NCBI GenBank assembly: GCA_004144935.1 | Contig: SDZP01000043.1 | Span: forward strand, 1 to 15,500 | Source: Caulobacteraceae bacterium | Lineage (GTDB): Bacteria; Pseudomonadota; Alphaproteobacteria; Caulobacterales; Caulobacteraceae | DNA length: 15,500 nucleotides | Direction of reading: 5' to 3' | Shown: positions 1-6,271 of the stretch, one piece after another | Numbering within the stretch: the stretch's first letter is position 1 | How the letters are laid out: every line of letters begins with the position of its first letter | Notes under the pieces: generated by a model | What the model was told of the DNA's origin: nothing | Database searches by the model: none | The model's input: only the letters and a program-made list of their open reading frames with translations | Translations under genes and position numbers: made by a program

Positions 1-433
1 GGATGTCGCCGCCCATGCGGGTCACCACCCAGGGGCCGCTCATCCGCTCCTGCTCGGTCGGTTCGGGCCCGTTGACCGCCCGGTCCAGCGACAGCGGCTC
101 GCCCCCGTCCGGCTGGGCCACGAAGCCGCCGATTTCGACCGGCTCGAACACCAGCAGCGGCTTGCGCAGGGCGTCGATGAAGCGGATCTGCCCGCCCCCG
201 CCGGTGGTCCAGGCGGCGATGTCGGGAGACACCCCCAGCTTCTCCTGGCAGTCGGCCGCCAGTTTCAGGCTCCAGCCGCCGATCACAGGCTCGCTGCCCA
301 GCGTGACATCGCAACTTTCGTCGCCCTCGCTCACCCCGCCCAGCCAGTAGGCCCCCGCGTGATCCGCCGGCTCGGCGGCCAGGGCCGGGGCGGCGGCCAG
401 GGCCGCCAGGACAATCGCCATGCCACGCCACAT
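1..433 (-). CDS. AprI/Inh-family metalloprotease inhibitor, exported, 3' end outside window
   Basis: The visible 144 residues begin with a signal peptide (MWRGMAIVLAALAAAPALAA, residues 1-20) followed by a domain resembling the AprI/Inh (Omp19-like) inhibitors of secreted zinc proteases. It has an AGAYWL strand (26-31), SCDVTL (40-45) and a second cysteine at DC61-62, which probably form the family's single disulfide, then a run of short beta strands. After about residue 110 a linker leads to GPWVVTRMGG (133-142), which looks like the first strand of a second, similar domain; this is inference because the gene leaves the window. The ATG at 433 lies two bases after the stop of the upstream hydrolase gene, with an AAGG-type ribosome site inside that gene, so the two are probably co-translated. 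Another ATG four codons in is possible. Family members protect periplasmic proteins from the cell's own secreted proteases. Confidence 0.72.
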   Translation of the reverse strand, partial: MWRGMAIVLAALAAAPALAAEPADHAGAYWLGGVSEGDESCDVTLGSEPVIGGWSLKLAADCQEKLGVSPDIAAWTTGGGGQIRFIDALRKPLLVFEPVEIGGFVAQPDGGEPLSLDRAVNGPEPTEQERMSGPWVVTRMGGDI

Positions 434-435
434 GC

Positions 436-1575
436 TCAGTTCGCCTTCTTCCAGCTGTCCGCCTGGGCCCGGACCACGGCGATCAGGTCGCCCATGGCCA
501 GATTCATATCCAGGGTATGCAGGCCCCACATCGGGTCATTGTTGTTCAGGTCGCCGCCAATGCTGTCGGTGCGCGGATCGGCCGGATCGGCGTTGGTGGT
601 CACCTTTAGATAGCTGAAGGCGCCGGCCCGGACGCACTCCGTGGTCAAGAGGCCCGGGACCGAGACGTAGCCCGTCTCGATGGTCTTGCCGGCCACCCAG
701 GGCTGCTTGCCGGCCCCGCTCCGGGTCCGCAGATAGCTGTGGGCCGCCGCCTTGCCGCCGCTTAAGGCGCCCGGATTGACGCAGGCCGCGTGCAGGCCGG
801 CCCCGGTCACCCGCCCGAACAGGGTCAGTGGCGCCGGCGACAGGGTGTCGCGGAAGCTGACGTAGGAGACCAGGCAGCCCGTCTGGCCGAGCTTCGAGCA
901 GCTCGGGATTGACCCGAACATGCCCTTGTCGTCGACCGGCACGCTCCAGCCGATCGGCATCGCCCCGACCAGCTGCTTCCGCAGCGGCTTGCCGTCGAAC
1001 GCGTCCTTCACCAGACGCTGGACGATGCCGGCGCCCTGGCTGTGGCCGATCAGCACGATGCCCCGGCCCTTGTTCTCATGGGCCAGGTACCAGTCGAAGG
1101 CCGCCTTCACGTCGGTGTAGGGCAGTTCGCGGTCGGCCCCGGCGTCCTGTCCGGTCATCGCCTTGGCCAGCGCCGCCAGGGTCACCTGCCGGTAGAGGGG
1201 GGCGAAGGTGCGGCAGACGCTGGCGAACCTGGCGAAATGCACCGCCGCCACCCGGGGCTCGTCGTCGGGGGTCATGTCGCTGTTGGGCGTCGGGTCGGTG
1301 GAGATGGTGGGATAGACATAGAAGCAGTCGACGGCCGGGTCGCTGGCCCGCACGAATGGCTCGACCGTCGTCGTCCCGTCGGCGGCGATCACCGTGGTGG
1401 TCAGGTCCTGGGTCGAGCAGGGATCCGCTTGGCCCGGCAGGCAGAGCCAGGTTTTCGGGTCGCTGTAATCGTTGGCCGCGGGCGCGGTCCTGGGGGCGGC
1501 GGCCTGGGCGCAGGCCGATCCGGCCCCGCCCGCCAGCAGCAGGGCCGCGCCAAGCGCGATGATCGGGATCTTCAC
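436..1575 (-). CDS. DUF3089-family secreted alpha/beta hydrolase, copy 1
   Basis: This 379-residue protein starts with a signal peptide (hydrophobic residues 4-24, ending near ACAQA) and continues as a DUF3089 domain, an alpha/beta-hydrolase group that includes lysophospholipase-like proteins. The motif FYVYPTISTDPTPN is at 85-98 and the nucleophile elbow GHSQG at 177-181, with Ser179 the likely nucleophile. GLHTLDMNLAMGD (351-363) supplies candidate His353 and an acidic residue. Several cysteines are consistent with periplasmic disulfides. The GTG at 1575 is chosen because it begins the signal peptide and is preceded by AGGAAG at a normal distance; the frame is open further upstream but only as an overlap with the neighbouring gene. 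It lies 23 bases after its paralogue and 2 bases before the inhibitor gene. The substrate is unknown; a lipid or ester is only a guess. Confidence 0.87.
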   Translation of the reverse strand: MKIPIIALGAALLLAGGAGSACAQAAAPRTAPAANDYSDPKTWLCLPGQADPCSTQDLTTTVIAADGTTTVEPFVRASDPAVDCFYVYPTISTDPTPNSDMTPDDEPRVAAVHFARFASVCRTFAPLYRQVTLAALAKAMTGQDAGADRELPYTDVKAAFDWYLAHENKGRGIVLIGHSQGAGIVQRLVKDAFDGKPLRKQLVGAMPIGWSVPVDDKGMFGSIPSCSKLGQTGCLVSYVSFRDTLSPAPLTLFGRVTGAGLHAACVNPGALSGGKAAAHSYLRTRSGAGKQPWVAGKTIETGYVSVPGLLTTECVRAGAFSYLKVTTNADPADPRTDSIGGDLNNNDPMWGLHTLDMNLAMGDLIAVVRAQADSWKKAN

Positions 1576-1598
1576 GGCGCCGTCTTCCTTCCCAGCCT

Positions 1599-2744
1599 TC
1601 AGTGGCTCTTCTTCCAGGTCACCGCCTGTTGATGAACAATATCGACCAGGTCGCCCATGGCCAGATTCATGTCGATCAGGTGCAGGCCCCAGTTGGCGTC
1701 CGCCTTGCCGGCGATCATCACGTCTCCGACGATGGTGTCGGTGCGGGCATCGGCCGGGTCGGCGTTGGTGGTCACCTTCAGATAGCTGAACTCGCCCTCC
1801 CGCACGCACTCGGTGGTGATCAGGCCGGGCGTGGTGACATAGGGCGTATCCACGGTCAGGTCCCTGGCCCAGACGATCGGCTCGGCGCTCTGCGTCAGCG
1901 GCCGGTTCCAGAAGTAGCTGACCGGCTGGCCGGTCCCACCGCCCAGGGCCGCCGGGTTGACGCAGGCGGCGTGCTTGCCGGCCTCGGCCACCTTGCCAAA
2001 GCGGCTGGTCGCGGCCGGCGGCAGGGTGTCGCGGAAGCTGACGTAGGAGACCAGGCAGCCGGTCTGCCCCTTGGCCGAGCAGCTGGGGATGGAGCCGAAC
2101 ATGCCCTTGTCGTCGACCGCCACATTGCTGCCGATCGGCATCACTCCGACGATCCGACTCTGGACCGGCTTGCCGTCGATCTCGCGCCTGACCAGCTCGG
2201 CGATCAGTCCGGCGCCCTGGCTGTGGCCGATCAGCACGACGCCCCGGCCCTTATTCTCATGCGCCAGATACCAGTCCCAGGCCGCCTTGACGTCGTTGTA
2301 GGCCAGCACCCGATCGACGGCGGGGGTCTGGCCCATCATGAACTGGCGCAGCGCGCTCAGGGTCACCTGCCGGTACATCGGCGCGAACGGGCGGCAGACA
2401 TGCTTGAAGCGGGCGAACTGCACGGCGACGACCCGCTTTTCAGCTTCGTCGATGCTCATGTCGCTGTTGGGCGTCGGGTCGGTCGAGACCGTCGGATAGA
2501 CGTAGAAGCAGTCGATCGGCGAGGGCGCCGGCGAGGCCTGGAGGGTGACCTTGTCGCTCTTGCCGTCCTTCTCGACGACCGTCGAACTCAGGTCGACGGC
2601 GCAGGCGTCGGCGGCGCGGCCCGGCAGGCAGAGCCAGGTCTCCGGCTTCGAATAGTCGTTGGCGGCGGGCGCGGTCTGGGCGGCGGCGAGGCTGGAAAGG
2701 CCCAGCGCGCCAAGCATCGCCAGGGCCGTGATCTGGAACTTCAT
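1599..2744 (-). CDS. DUF3089-family secreted alpha/beta hydrolase, copy 2
   Basis: A 381-residue paralogue of the next gene downstream. The signal peptide is residues 1-22 (cleavage probably near LAAAQ). The DUF3089 signature FYVYPTVSTDPTPN is at 80-93, the nucleophile elbow GHSQG at 173-177 with Ser175, and GLHLIDMNLAMGD at 353-365 gives candidate His355. The cysteine pattern matches copy 1. ATG at 2744 is preceded by GGGAGAG at good spacing; the longer open frame upstream merely overlaps the cytochrome b gene. It lies 35 bases after that gene and 23 bases before copy 1, so one transcript is likely. The two copies share a 39-base identical block (841-879 and 2022-2060), which points to tandem duplication with strong constraint or gene conversion. 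The differences are mostly in surface loops (for example 268-298), so substrate specificity may have diverged. Confidence 0.88.
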   Translation of the reverse strand: MKFQITALAMLGALGLSSLAAAQTAPAANDYSKPETWLCLPGRAADACAVDLSSTVVEKDGKSDKVTLQASPAPSPIDCFYVYPTVSTDPTPNSDMSIDEAEKRVVAVQFARFKHVCRPFAPMYRQVTLSALRQFMMGQTPAVDRVLAYNDVKAAWDWYLAHENKGRGVVLIGHSQGAGLIAELVRREIDGKPVQSRIVGVMPIGSNVAVDDKGMFGSIPSCSAKGQTGCLVSYVSFRDTLPPAATSRFGKVAEAGKHAACVNPAALGGGTGQPVSYFWNRPLTQSAEPIVWARDLTVDTPYVTTPGLITTECVREGEFSYLKVTTNADPADARTDTIVGDVMIAGKADANWGLHLIDMNLAMGDLVDIVHQQAVTWKKSH

Positions 2745-2779
2745 GAGGCTCTCCCGCCGTACCCTGTTTTCGATTGCGA

Positions 2780-3427
2780 CTAGAATGCCGAGGCGCGGCT
2801 CTCCAGCCAATAGAGAATTCCAAAGGTCGCGCCGCCAAGCGTCAGCCCGACCAGCAACCGCCACAGCGGCGCCATCACCGGCGGCGTCGCTCCCTCGCCC
2901 ACCGTCCCCCTGCCGGTGATCATCGGCCCGATCAGGTTCTGTCTGCGGGCGGCGTAGAAGCCCACCGCCAGCAGATGCAGCACGATCAGCCCGAGCAGCA
3001 CGTTGAACAGGATGCCGTGCCATTCGCCGATCGCCAGGCCGGTGTCGTAGTCGACGTAGCGGGTCAGCGGCCCGCCCTCGAAGTCGTCGTTGATGGCGAA
3101 CAGCCCCAGCGCCACCTGGCCGACCATCACCAGCAGCATGGCCGCCACGCTCCAGCCGCCGAGCGGATTGTGCCCCGGCGCCCCGGCCGCGCCGCCCTTT
3201 AGGTAGGCGACGACGCCGGCCGGCCCTTTCAGGAAACCGGCGAACCGCGCCGTCGAACTGCCGGCCACGCCCCACCACAGCCGGAACACCAGCAGGCCGG
3301 CGATGGCGAAGCCGCTGAGCTTGTGCCAGTCCAGATGCGCCTCATGGCTCCACCAGGAAAAGGCCACGAGCGCCGCCAGCAGCCAGTGGAACAGCCGCGT
3401 CGGCAGATCCCAGATCAGGGTGGGCAT
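2780..3427 (-). CDS. Cytochrome b561-type membrane cytochrome b
   Basis: A 215-residue integral membrane protein with about four core helices (roughly 11-27, 37-55, 92-112 and 136-158) and a fifth C-terminal segment (188-207). The opening WDLPTRLFHW is typical of the cytochrome b561 / hydrogenase b-type cytochrome group (COG3658-like). His14 and His35 in the first two helices and His137 and His151 in the fourth are the likely ligands of two haems; His28, His31 and His86 are also present. Such proteins pass electrons between the quinone pool and a periplasmic partner, and many are encoded next to a small cytochrome c, as here (a cytochrome c' gene lies upstream). No hydrogenase genes are in view, so its partner is probably that cytochrome. 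The space before its start codon is filled by a long inverted repeat. Confidence 0.87.
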   Translation of the reverse strand: MPTLIWDLPTRLFHWLLAALVAFSWWSHEAHLDWHKLSGFAIAGLLVFRLWWGVAGSSTARFAGFLKGPAGVVAYLKGGAAGAPGHNPLGGWSVAAMLLVMVGQVALGLFAINDDFEGGPLTRYVDYDTGLAIGEWHGILFNVLLGLIVLHLLAVGFYAARRQNLIGPMITGRGTVGEGATPPVMAPLWRLLVGLTLGGATFGILYWLESRASAF

Positions 3428-3428
3428 G

Positions 3429-3616
3429 CTCTTATCCTTCCCCGTTCACGGGGGAGGGGGACCACGAAGTGGTGGAGGGGGCGAGGGCCGTGCGCCGACT
3501 CTCAAAATTTCGCTCCGACCTCATTCGGCCACCTCCAAGCGCCCGCACTCTGTCACTCGCCCCCTCCGCCACGCTTCGCGTGGTCCCCCTACCCCGTGAA
3601 CGGGGGAGGATGAGAG
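3429..3616. repeat. Long intergenic inverted repeat A
   Basis: Left arm 3429-3485 and right arm 3556-3616 are reverse complements with few mismatches, separated by a 70-base centre. Each arm itself holds two hairpins: an outer CCCCGT/ACGGGG stem (3440-3453 and 3592-3605) and an inner one with a GAA or TTC loop (3462-3472 and 3569-3583). The repeat fills nearly all of the space between the cytochrome c' stop and the cytochrome b start. A CcrM site, GACTC, is in the centre at 3497-3501. Long inverted repeats associated with CcrM sites (CIR elements) have been described in Caulobacter; whether this belongs to the same family is inference. It carries no coding gene and no transposase. Confidence 0.9.
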
Positions 3617-3621
3617 CGCCC

Positions 3622-4080
3622 CTACTTCTTCTGGTACTTGTCGTGACAGCCCTTGCAGGTCGCCCGCGTCGGGCCGAACTCGGCCGCCACCCTGGCCGCG
3701 TCGCCGCTCTGGGCGGCGGCGTTCAGCTTGGCGGCCTGGGCGGCGAAGGCGCCGGCGGCGGCCTTGAAGCCGGCCGGGTCGGTCCAGATTTCGGCGCTGG
3801 CCTTGGTCTTCTCGCCGCTCGAGGGGCCCGTTCCGGCCGGGAACCAGCCCGGCACCTTGCCGGACAAGGCGTTCAGATTGGCCGCATACTGCTTCAGCTT
3901 GGCCGGGTCCTTGTCGCCGTTCAGCGTGTCGTTCAGACCTTTGATGGCCCCGCCGATCTGCTTCATCCCCGCCTGCCGGTCCTTGATCTGCGAGGCGGCG
4001 TCGTAGGCGAGGGCGGCGCCCGCCGTCAGGGCCCCGGCGGACAGGGCGATGGCGAGACCGGCGATAAGGGCGCGTTTCAT
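3622..4080 (-). CDS. Cytochrome c'/c-556 family haem protein, periplasmic
   Basis: A 152-residue exported protein. The signal peptide covers residues 1-25 (cut near AALA-YD), followed by a predicted four-helix bundle and a C-terminal haem c site CKGCH (142-146), the placement typical of class II cytochromes c (cytochrome c'/c-556, PF01322). Arg35 and Met39 in the first helix (IKDRQAGM) fall where class II proteins carry their conserved arginine and the distal ligand position. A methionine there would suggest a low-spin c-556-like protein rather than a five-coordinate gas-binding c'; this is inference. ATG 4080 is chosen because it begins the signal peptide; the in-frame ATG at 4128 would add 16 residues before it. 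It is followed, after repeat A, by the cytochrome b gene, its likely electron partner. Confidence 0.88.
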   Translation of the reverse strand: MKRALIAGLAIALSAGALTAGAALAYDAASQIKDRQAGMKQIGGAIKGLNDTLNGDKDPAKLKQYAANLNALSGKVPGWFPAGTGPSSGEKTKASAEIWTDPAGFKAAAGAFAAQAAKLNAAAQSGDAARVAAEFGPTRATCKGCHDKYQKK

Positions 4081-4146
4081 GAAAGGCAGGCTCCGTCGGG
4101 TGTTGGCCGAAACAGTAGCCGCGATCATGCGGCGCTGGGAAGTCCG

Positions 4147-4566
4147 CTAGCGCAGAACCCCGGAGCGCAGGATCGGAAAGAGGAAGGTCGCCAGAAGCAG
4201 GGTGTTGGGGACGACATTCAGCCCATGGCCCGTGGCCGCCGACAGCCCGCTGTCGAGCACATACCAGCCCACCACGGCGGCCGTGACCATGCGCCAGGTC
4301 GGCCGCCCGCGCTCGCCCAGCAACACCGCCGCCCTGAAGACCGCCAGCAGCGTCAGGGCCCAGCCGATGGAGAGCGGCCCCATCACCGCCAGGGCGAACC
4401 GCAGGGGCTGGGTCATCTCGACGTCGCCCGAGCCGCCCAGCCGGCCCAGCAACCATCGCACCAGGCCGTCCGTCGCCGGAAAGGCGCCGAGCGCCAGCAC
4501 CACGCCGAACACCGCCACCGCCAGGCACCAGGCCGACAGCCAGTTTTGCCAGAACCTCGACATCAT
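4147..4566 (-). CDS. Small four-helix membrane protein of unknown function, divergent from a TetR regulator
   Basis: About 139 residues with four predicted membrane helices (roughly 9-29, 54-78, 91-110 and 116-133), short loops and a basic, arginine-rich segment near 84-91. I do not recognise the family and assign no function. Two adjacent ATGs (4566 and 4563) follow GAGGAAAC; the second has the better spacing, so the start may be one codon later. Longer in-frame starts at 4584 and 4617 would place the beginning inside the probable promoter. The gene is transcribed away from the TetR regulator across a region with two matching palindromes, so it is the most likely target of that regulator. 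The cytochrome c' gene begins 66 bases downstream on the same strand and may be read from the same promoter. Confidence 0.72.
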   Translation of the reverse strand: MMSRFWQNWLSAWCLAVAVFGVVLALGAFPATDGLVRWLLGRLGGSGDVEMTQPLRFALAVMGPLSIGWALTLLAVFRAAVLLGERGRPTWRMVTAAVVGWYVLDSGLSAATGHGLNVVPNTLLLATFLFPILRSGVLR

Positions 4567-4595
4567 CGTTTCCTCTCCGAGCATGAGACCATGGT

Positions 4596-4611
4596 TGTAG
4601 CGATCGCTACA
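4596..4611. promoter_or_regulatory. Palindromic operator 1 of the divergent TetR/membrane-protein pair
   Basis: TGTAGCGATCGCTACA is a perfect 16-base palindrome. Its core, GTAGCG-2-CGCTAC, recurs in operator 2, and the two centres are 27 bases apart. It overlaps a plausible -10 (TATGTA on the minus strand, about 4609-4614) for the membrane-protein gene. Position and symmetry fit a TetR-family binding site; which protein binds is inferred from the layout. Confidence 0.75.
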
Positions 4612-4623
4612 TAGCACCGGCGC

Positions 4624-4637
4624 GTAGCGTGCGCTAC
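4624..4637. promoter_or_regulatory. Palindromic operator 2 of the divergent TetR/membrane-protein pair
   Basis: GTAGCGTGCGCTAC has the same GTAGCG and CGCTAC half-sites as operator 1 with a two-base centre. It ends nine bases before the chosen ATG of the tetR-type gene, so repressor bound here should block that gene's transcription (autorepression). It also covers the region expected for the -35 of the divergent gene. It overlaps a possible GTG start at 4629, one reason for preferring the ATG at 4647. Confidence 0.73.
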
Positions 4638-4646
4638 AGGTTTGGC

Positions 4647-5195
4647 ATGACTGTCAGGACAGAGCGGCGCGAGGCCGCCATCGAGCGGATGGCCGACCAT
4701 GTTCTGGCCCACGGGCTTGCCGGCGCCAGCCTGCGTCCGCTGGCCGCGGCGGCCGGGGCCAGCGATCGCATGCTGCTCTACTATTTCGCCGACAAGGACG
4801 ATGTCCTCTCCGCCACCCTCGGCCGGGTCGCGGCCCGGCTGACCGCCATGCTCGACGCCGCCCTGGCGCCCGGGCTCAGGCTGCCCGGCGGGCCGCTGCT
4901 GCAGGCGGTATGGTCGGAGATGTCCTCGCCATCCCTCGCGCCCTACATGCGCGTCTGGCTGGAGGTGGTGGCCGGCGCGGCGCATGGACAGCAGCCTCAC
5001 CGGACCATCGCGGCCGGCATCCTCGGCGGCTTCGCGGACTGGATCGGCGAACATCTGGACGCCCCGGAGCCTGAGCGGGCCGGGCAGGGCGCCTTGCTGC
5101 TGGCCACGGTCGACGGCGCCCTGCTGCTCGACGCCGCCGGTCGCCGCGATCTGGCGGAGGCGGCCATCGCCGCGTCGGTCTCCGCCCGCCTGTGA
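4647..5195 (+). CDS. TetR/AcrR-family transcriptional regulator
   Basis: A 182-residue protein whose N-terminal 50 residues form a TetR helix-turn-helix: helices around 8-22, then ASLRPLAAAAGASDRMLLYYF (27-47) with the family's typical YYF ending of the recognition helix, followed by ADKDDVL. The remaining all-helical part (55-182) is the expected ligand-binding and dimerisation domain; its ligand cannot be read from sequence. ATG 4647 was chosen over an in-frame GTG at 4629 because that GTG sits inside operator 2 and the protein starts normally for the family from the ATG. It probably represses itself and the divergent membrane-protein gene through the two palindromes. The MerR-type gene starts 86 bases downstream on the same strand and may have its own promoter. 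Confidence 0.88.
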   Translation: MTVRTERREAAIERMADHVLAHGLAGASLRPLAAAAGASDRMLLYYFADKDDVLSATLGRVAARLTAMLDAALAPGLRLPGGPLLQAVWSEMSSPSLAPYMRVWLEVVAGAAHGQQPHRTIAAGILGGFADWIGEHLDAPEPERAGQGALLLATVDGALLLDAAGRRDLAEAAIAASVSARL

Positions 5196-5220
5196 ACGGA
5201 CGCGCCGCCTCGACGGGCCC

Positions 5221-5252
5221 TTGACCCGGCCCCTGGGGCCGCCCCGACTGAT
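5221..5252 (+). promoter_or_regulatory. Candidate MerR-type promoter with dyad in a long spacer
   Basis: TTGACC (5221-5226) resembles a -35 box, and ACTGAT (5247-5252) is a weak -10 twenty bases further on. In the spacer is a perfect dyad, CGGCCCC-T-GGGGCCG (5227-5241). MerR regulators characteristically bind a dyad inside an overlong 19-20 base spacer, so self-regulation of the following gene is plausible. The dyad could instead be a terminator hairpin for the tetR-type gene, but no T-run follows it. Confidence 0.4.
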
Positions 5253-5281
5253 GCTGCGGTCATCAACACCCGAGGTGAGTC

Positions 5282-6268
5282 GTGAGCGATCCGATCCGGT
5301 ACTTCAGCCCCGCCGAGGCCGCGCTGCGGCTAGGCGTCTCCGCCAAGGCCCTGCGGCTCTATGAGCAGCGCGGCCTTGTCGCCCCTGTCCGCAGCGAAGC
5401 CGGCTGGCGCGCCTATGGCCCGGACCAGATGGCCCGCGCCGGGGAGGTCGCGTCACTGCGTGCGCTCGGCTTCAGCCTGGCCCAGGTCGCGCGCGTCCTG
5501 AGCGGCCAGGCCGACGGCCTTGAACCGGCCCTGGCCGCCCATCAGGCCGTCCTCGAAGCCCGCCTGCGGGACCTCGCCGCCCAGACCGATCAGCTCCGTG
5601 ACCTGCGCGGCCGCTTGGCCAGGGGCGCCGCCCCCAGCCTTGCCGACCTGACCCGCCTGGCCCGCCCGGCGGGCGAGATCGCCGCCGCCTTCGACCTGCC
5701 CTGGCCCTGGGGCGGCGAGCGGTTCGAACTGCGGGGACTCAAACCCCTGACCTGGATCATCGGTCCGCTCGGTAGCGGCAAGACTCGCCTGGCCATCCGC
5801 CTCGCCGAGACCCTCCCGGGCGCCGTCTTCCTCGGACTGGATCGTCTTCCCGGCCGGCTGGACGCCCGCGGCGATGCGGCGCTGGCCTGGCTGCTGGAGG
5901 AGGGCGCCACGCCATGCGACGCCCTCATCGCCCTGCTGGCGCCCCTCACCGCCGAGGAGCCCGGCGCTCTGGTCATCGACCTGATCGAACACGGGCTCGA
6001 CCAGGCCACCCAGGAGGCCCTCGCTGCCTGGCTGCGCCACCGTCCCGCCGCTCGCCCGGTCCTGGCCATGACCCGTTCGTCGGCCATGCTGGACCTCGCC
6101 GCCGTCGGGCCGTCCGAAGCCATCCTCCTCTGCCCCGCCAACCACAGCCCGCCGATGCCGGTGGCGCCGCACCCGGGCGCGCCTGGCTACGAGGCGGTCG
6201 CCACCTGCCTGGCCTCGCCGGAGGTGCGGGCGCGGACGAAGGGCCTGCGAGCGGTGATCGCCGCCTAG
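5282..6268 (+). CDS. MerR-family regulator fused to a P-loop ATPase-like domain
   Basis: A 328-residue two-part protein. Residues 6-75 are a MerR helix-turn-helix and wing (YFSPAEAALRLGVSAKALRL, then YEQRGLV and WRAYG), followed by a helix (82-112) like the MerR dimerisation coiled coil. Where MerR proteins usually end or carry an effector domain, this one has a nucleotide-binding fold: Walker A GPLGSGKT (161-168), a Walker B-like strand ALVID (229-233) leading to LIEHGLD, which lines up with the Walker B/D-loop stretch of ABC-type ATPases, and a later strand VLAMTRSS (260-267). No LSGGQ-like signature is visible, the catalytic glutamate after Walker B is Leu234 and no H-loop histidine is seen. 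It may therefore bind nucleotide without hydrolysing it fast. GTG 5282 follows a strong GAGGTGA site. The regulated genes are unknown; smc converges on it downstream. Confidence 0.82.
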   Translation: MSDPIRYFSPAEAALRLGVSAKALRLYEQRGLVAPVRSEAGWRAYGPDQMARAGEVASLRALGFSLAQVARVLSGQADGLEPALAAHQAVLEARLRDLAAQTDQLRDLRGRLARGAAPSLADLTRLARPAGEIAAAFDLPWPWGGERFELRGLKPLTWIIGPLGSGKTRLAIRLAETLPGAVFLGLDRLPGRLDARGDAALAWLLEEGATPCDALIALLAPLTAEEPGALVIDLIEHGLDQATQEALAAWLRHRPAARPVLAMTRSSAMLDLAAVGPSEAILLCPANHSPPMPVAPHPGAPGYEAVATCLASPEVRARTKGLRAVIAA

Positions 6269-6271
6269 AAT

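Noticed and set aside
1576..1809. N-terminal extension of DUF3089 copy 1
   Set aside because: It would overlap the coding end of copy 2 by 70 codons and place the signal peptide inside the protein.
2745..3278. N-terminal extension of DUF3089 copy 2
   Set aside because: It overlaps the cytochrome b gene in another frame and precedes an evident signal peptide with a good ribosome site.
3469..4614. 381-codon plus-strand frame across repeat A and two minus-strand genes
   Set aside because: It runs through the inverted repeat and is antisense to the cytochrome c' and membrane-protein genes.
4629..4646. GTG start for the TetR regulator
   Set aside because: It lies inside operator 2; the ATG at 4647 gives a normal N-terminus.
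5227..5241. Dyad as an intrinsic terminator of the tetR-type gene
   Set aside because: No T-run follows, and the position between promoter-like boxes fits an operator better. The terminator reading is not excluded.
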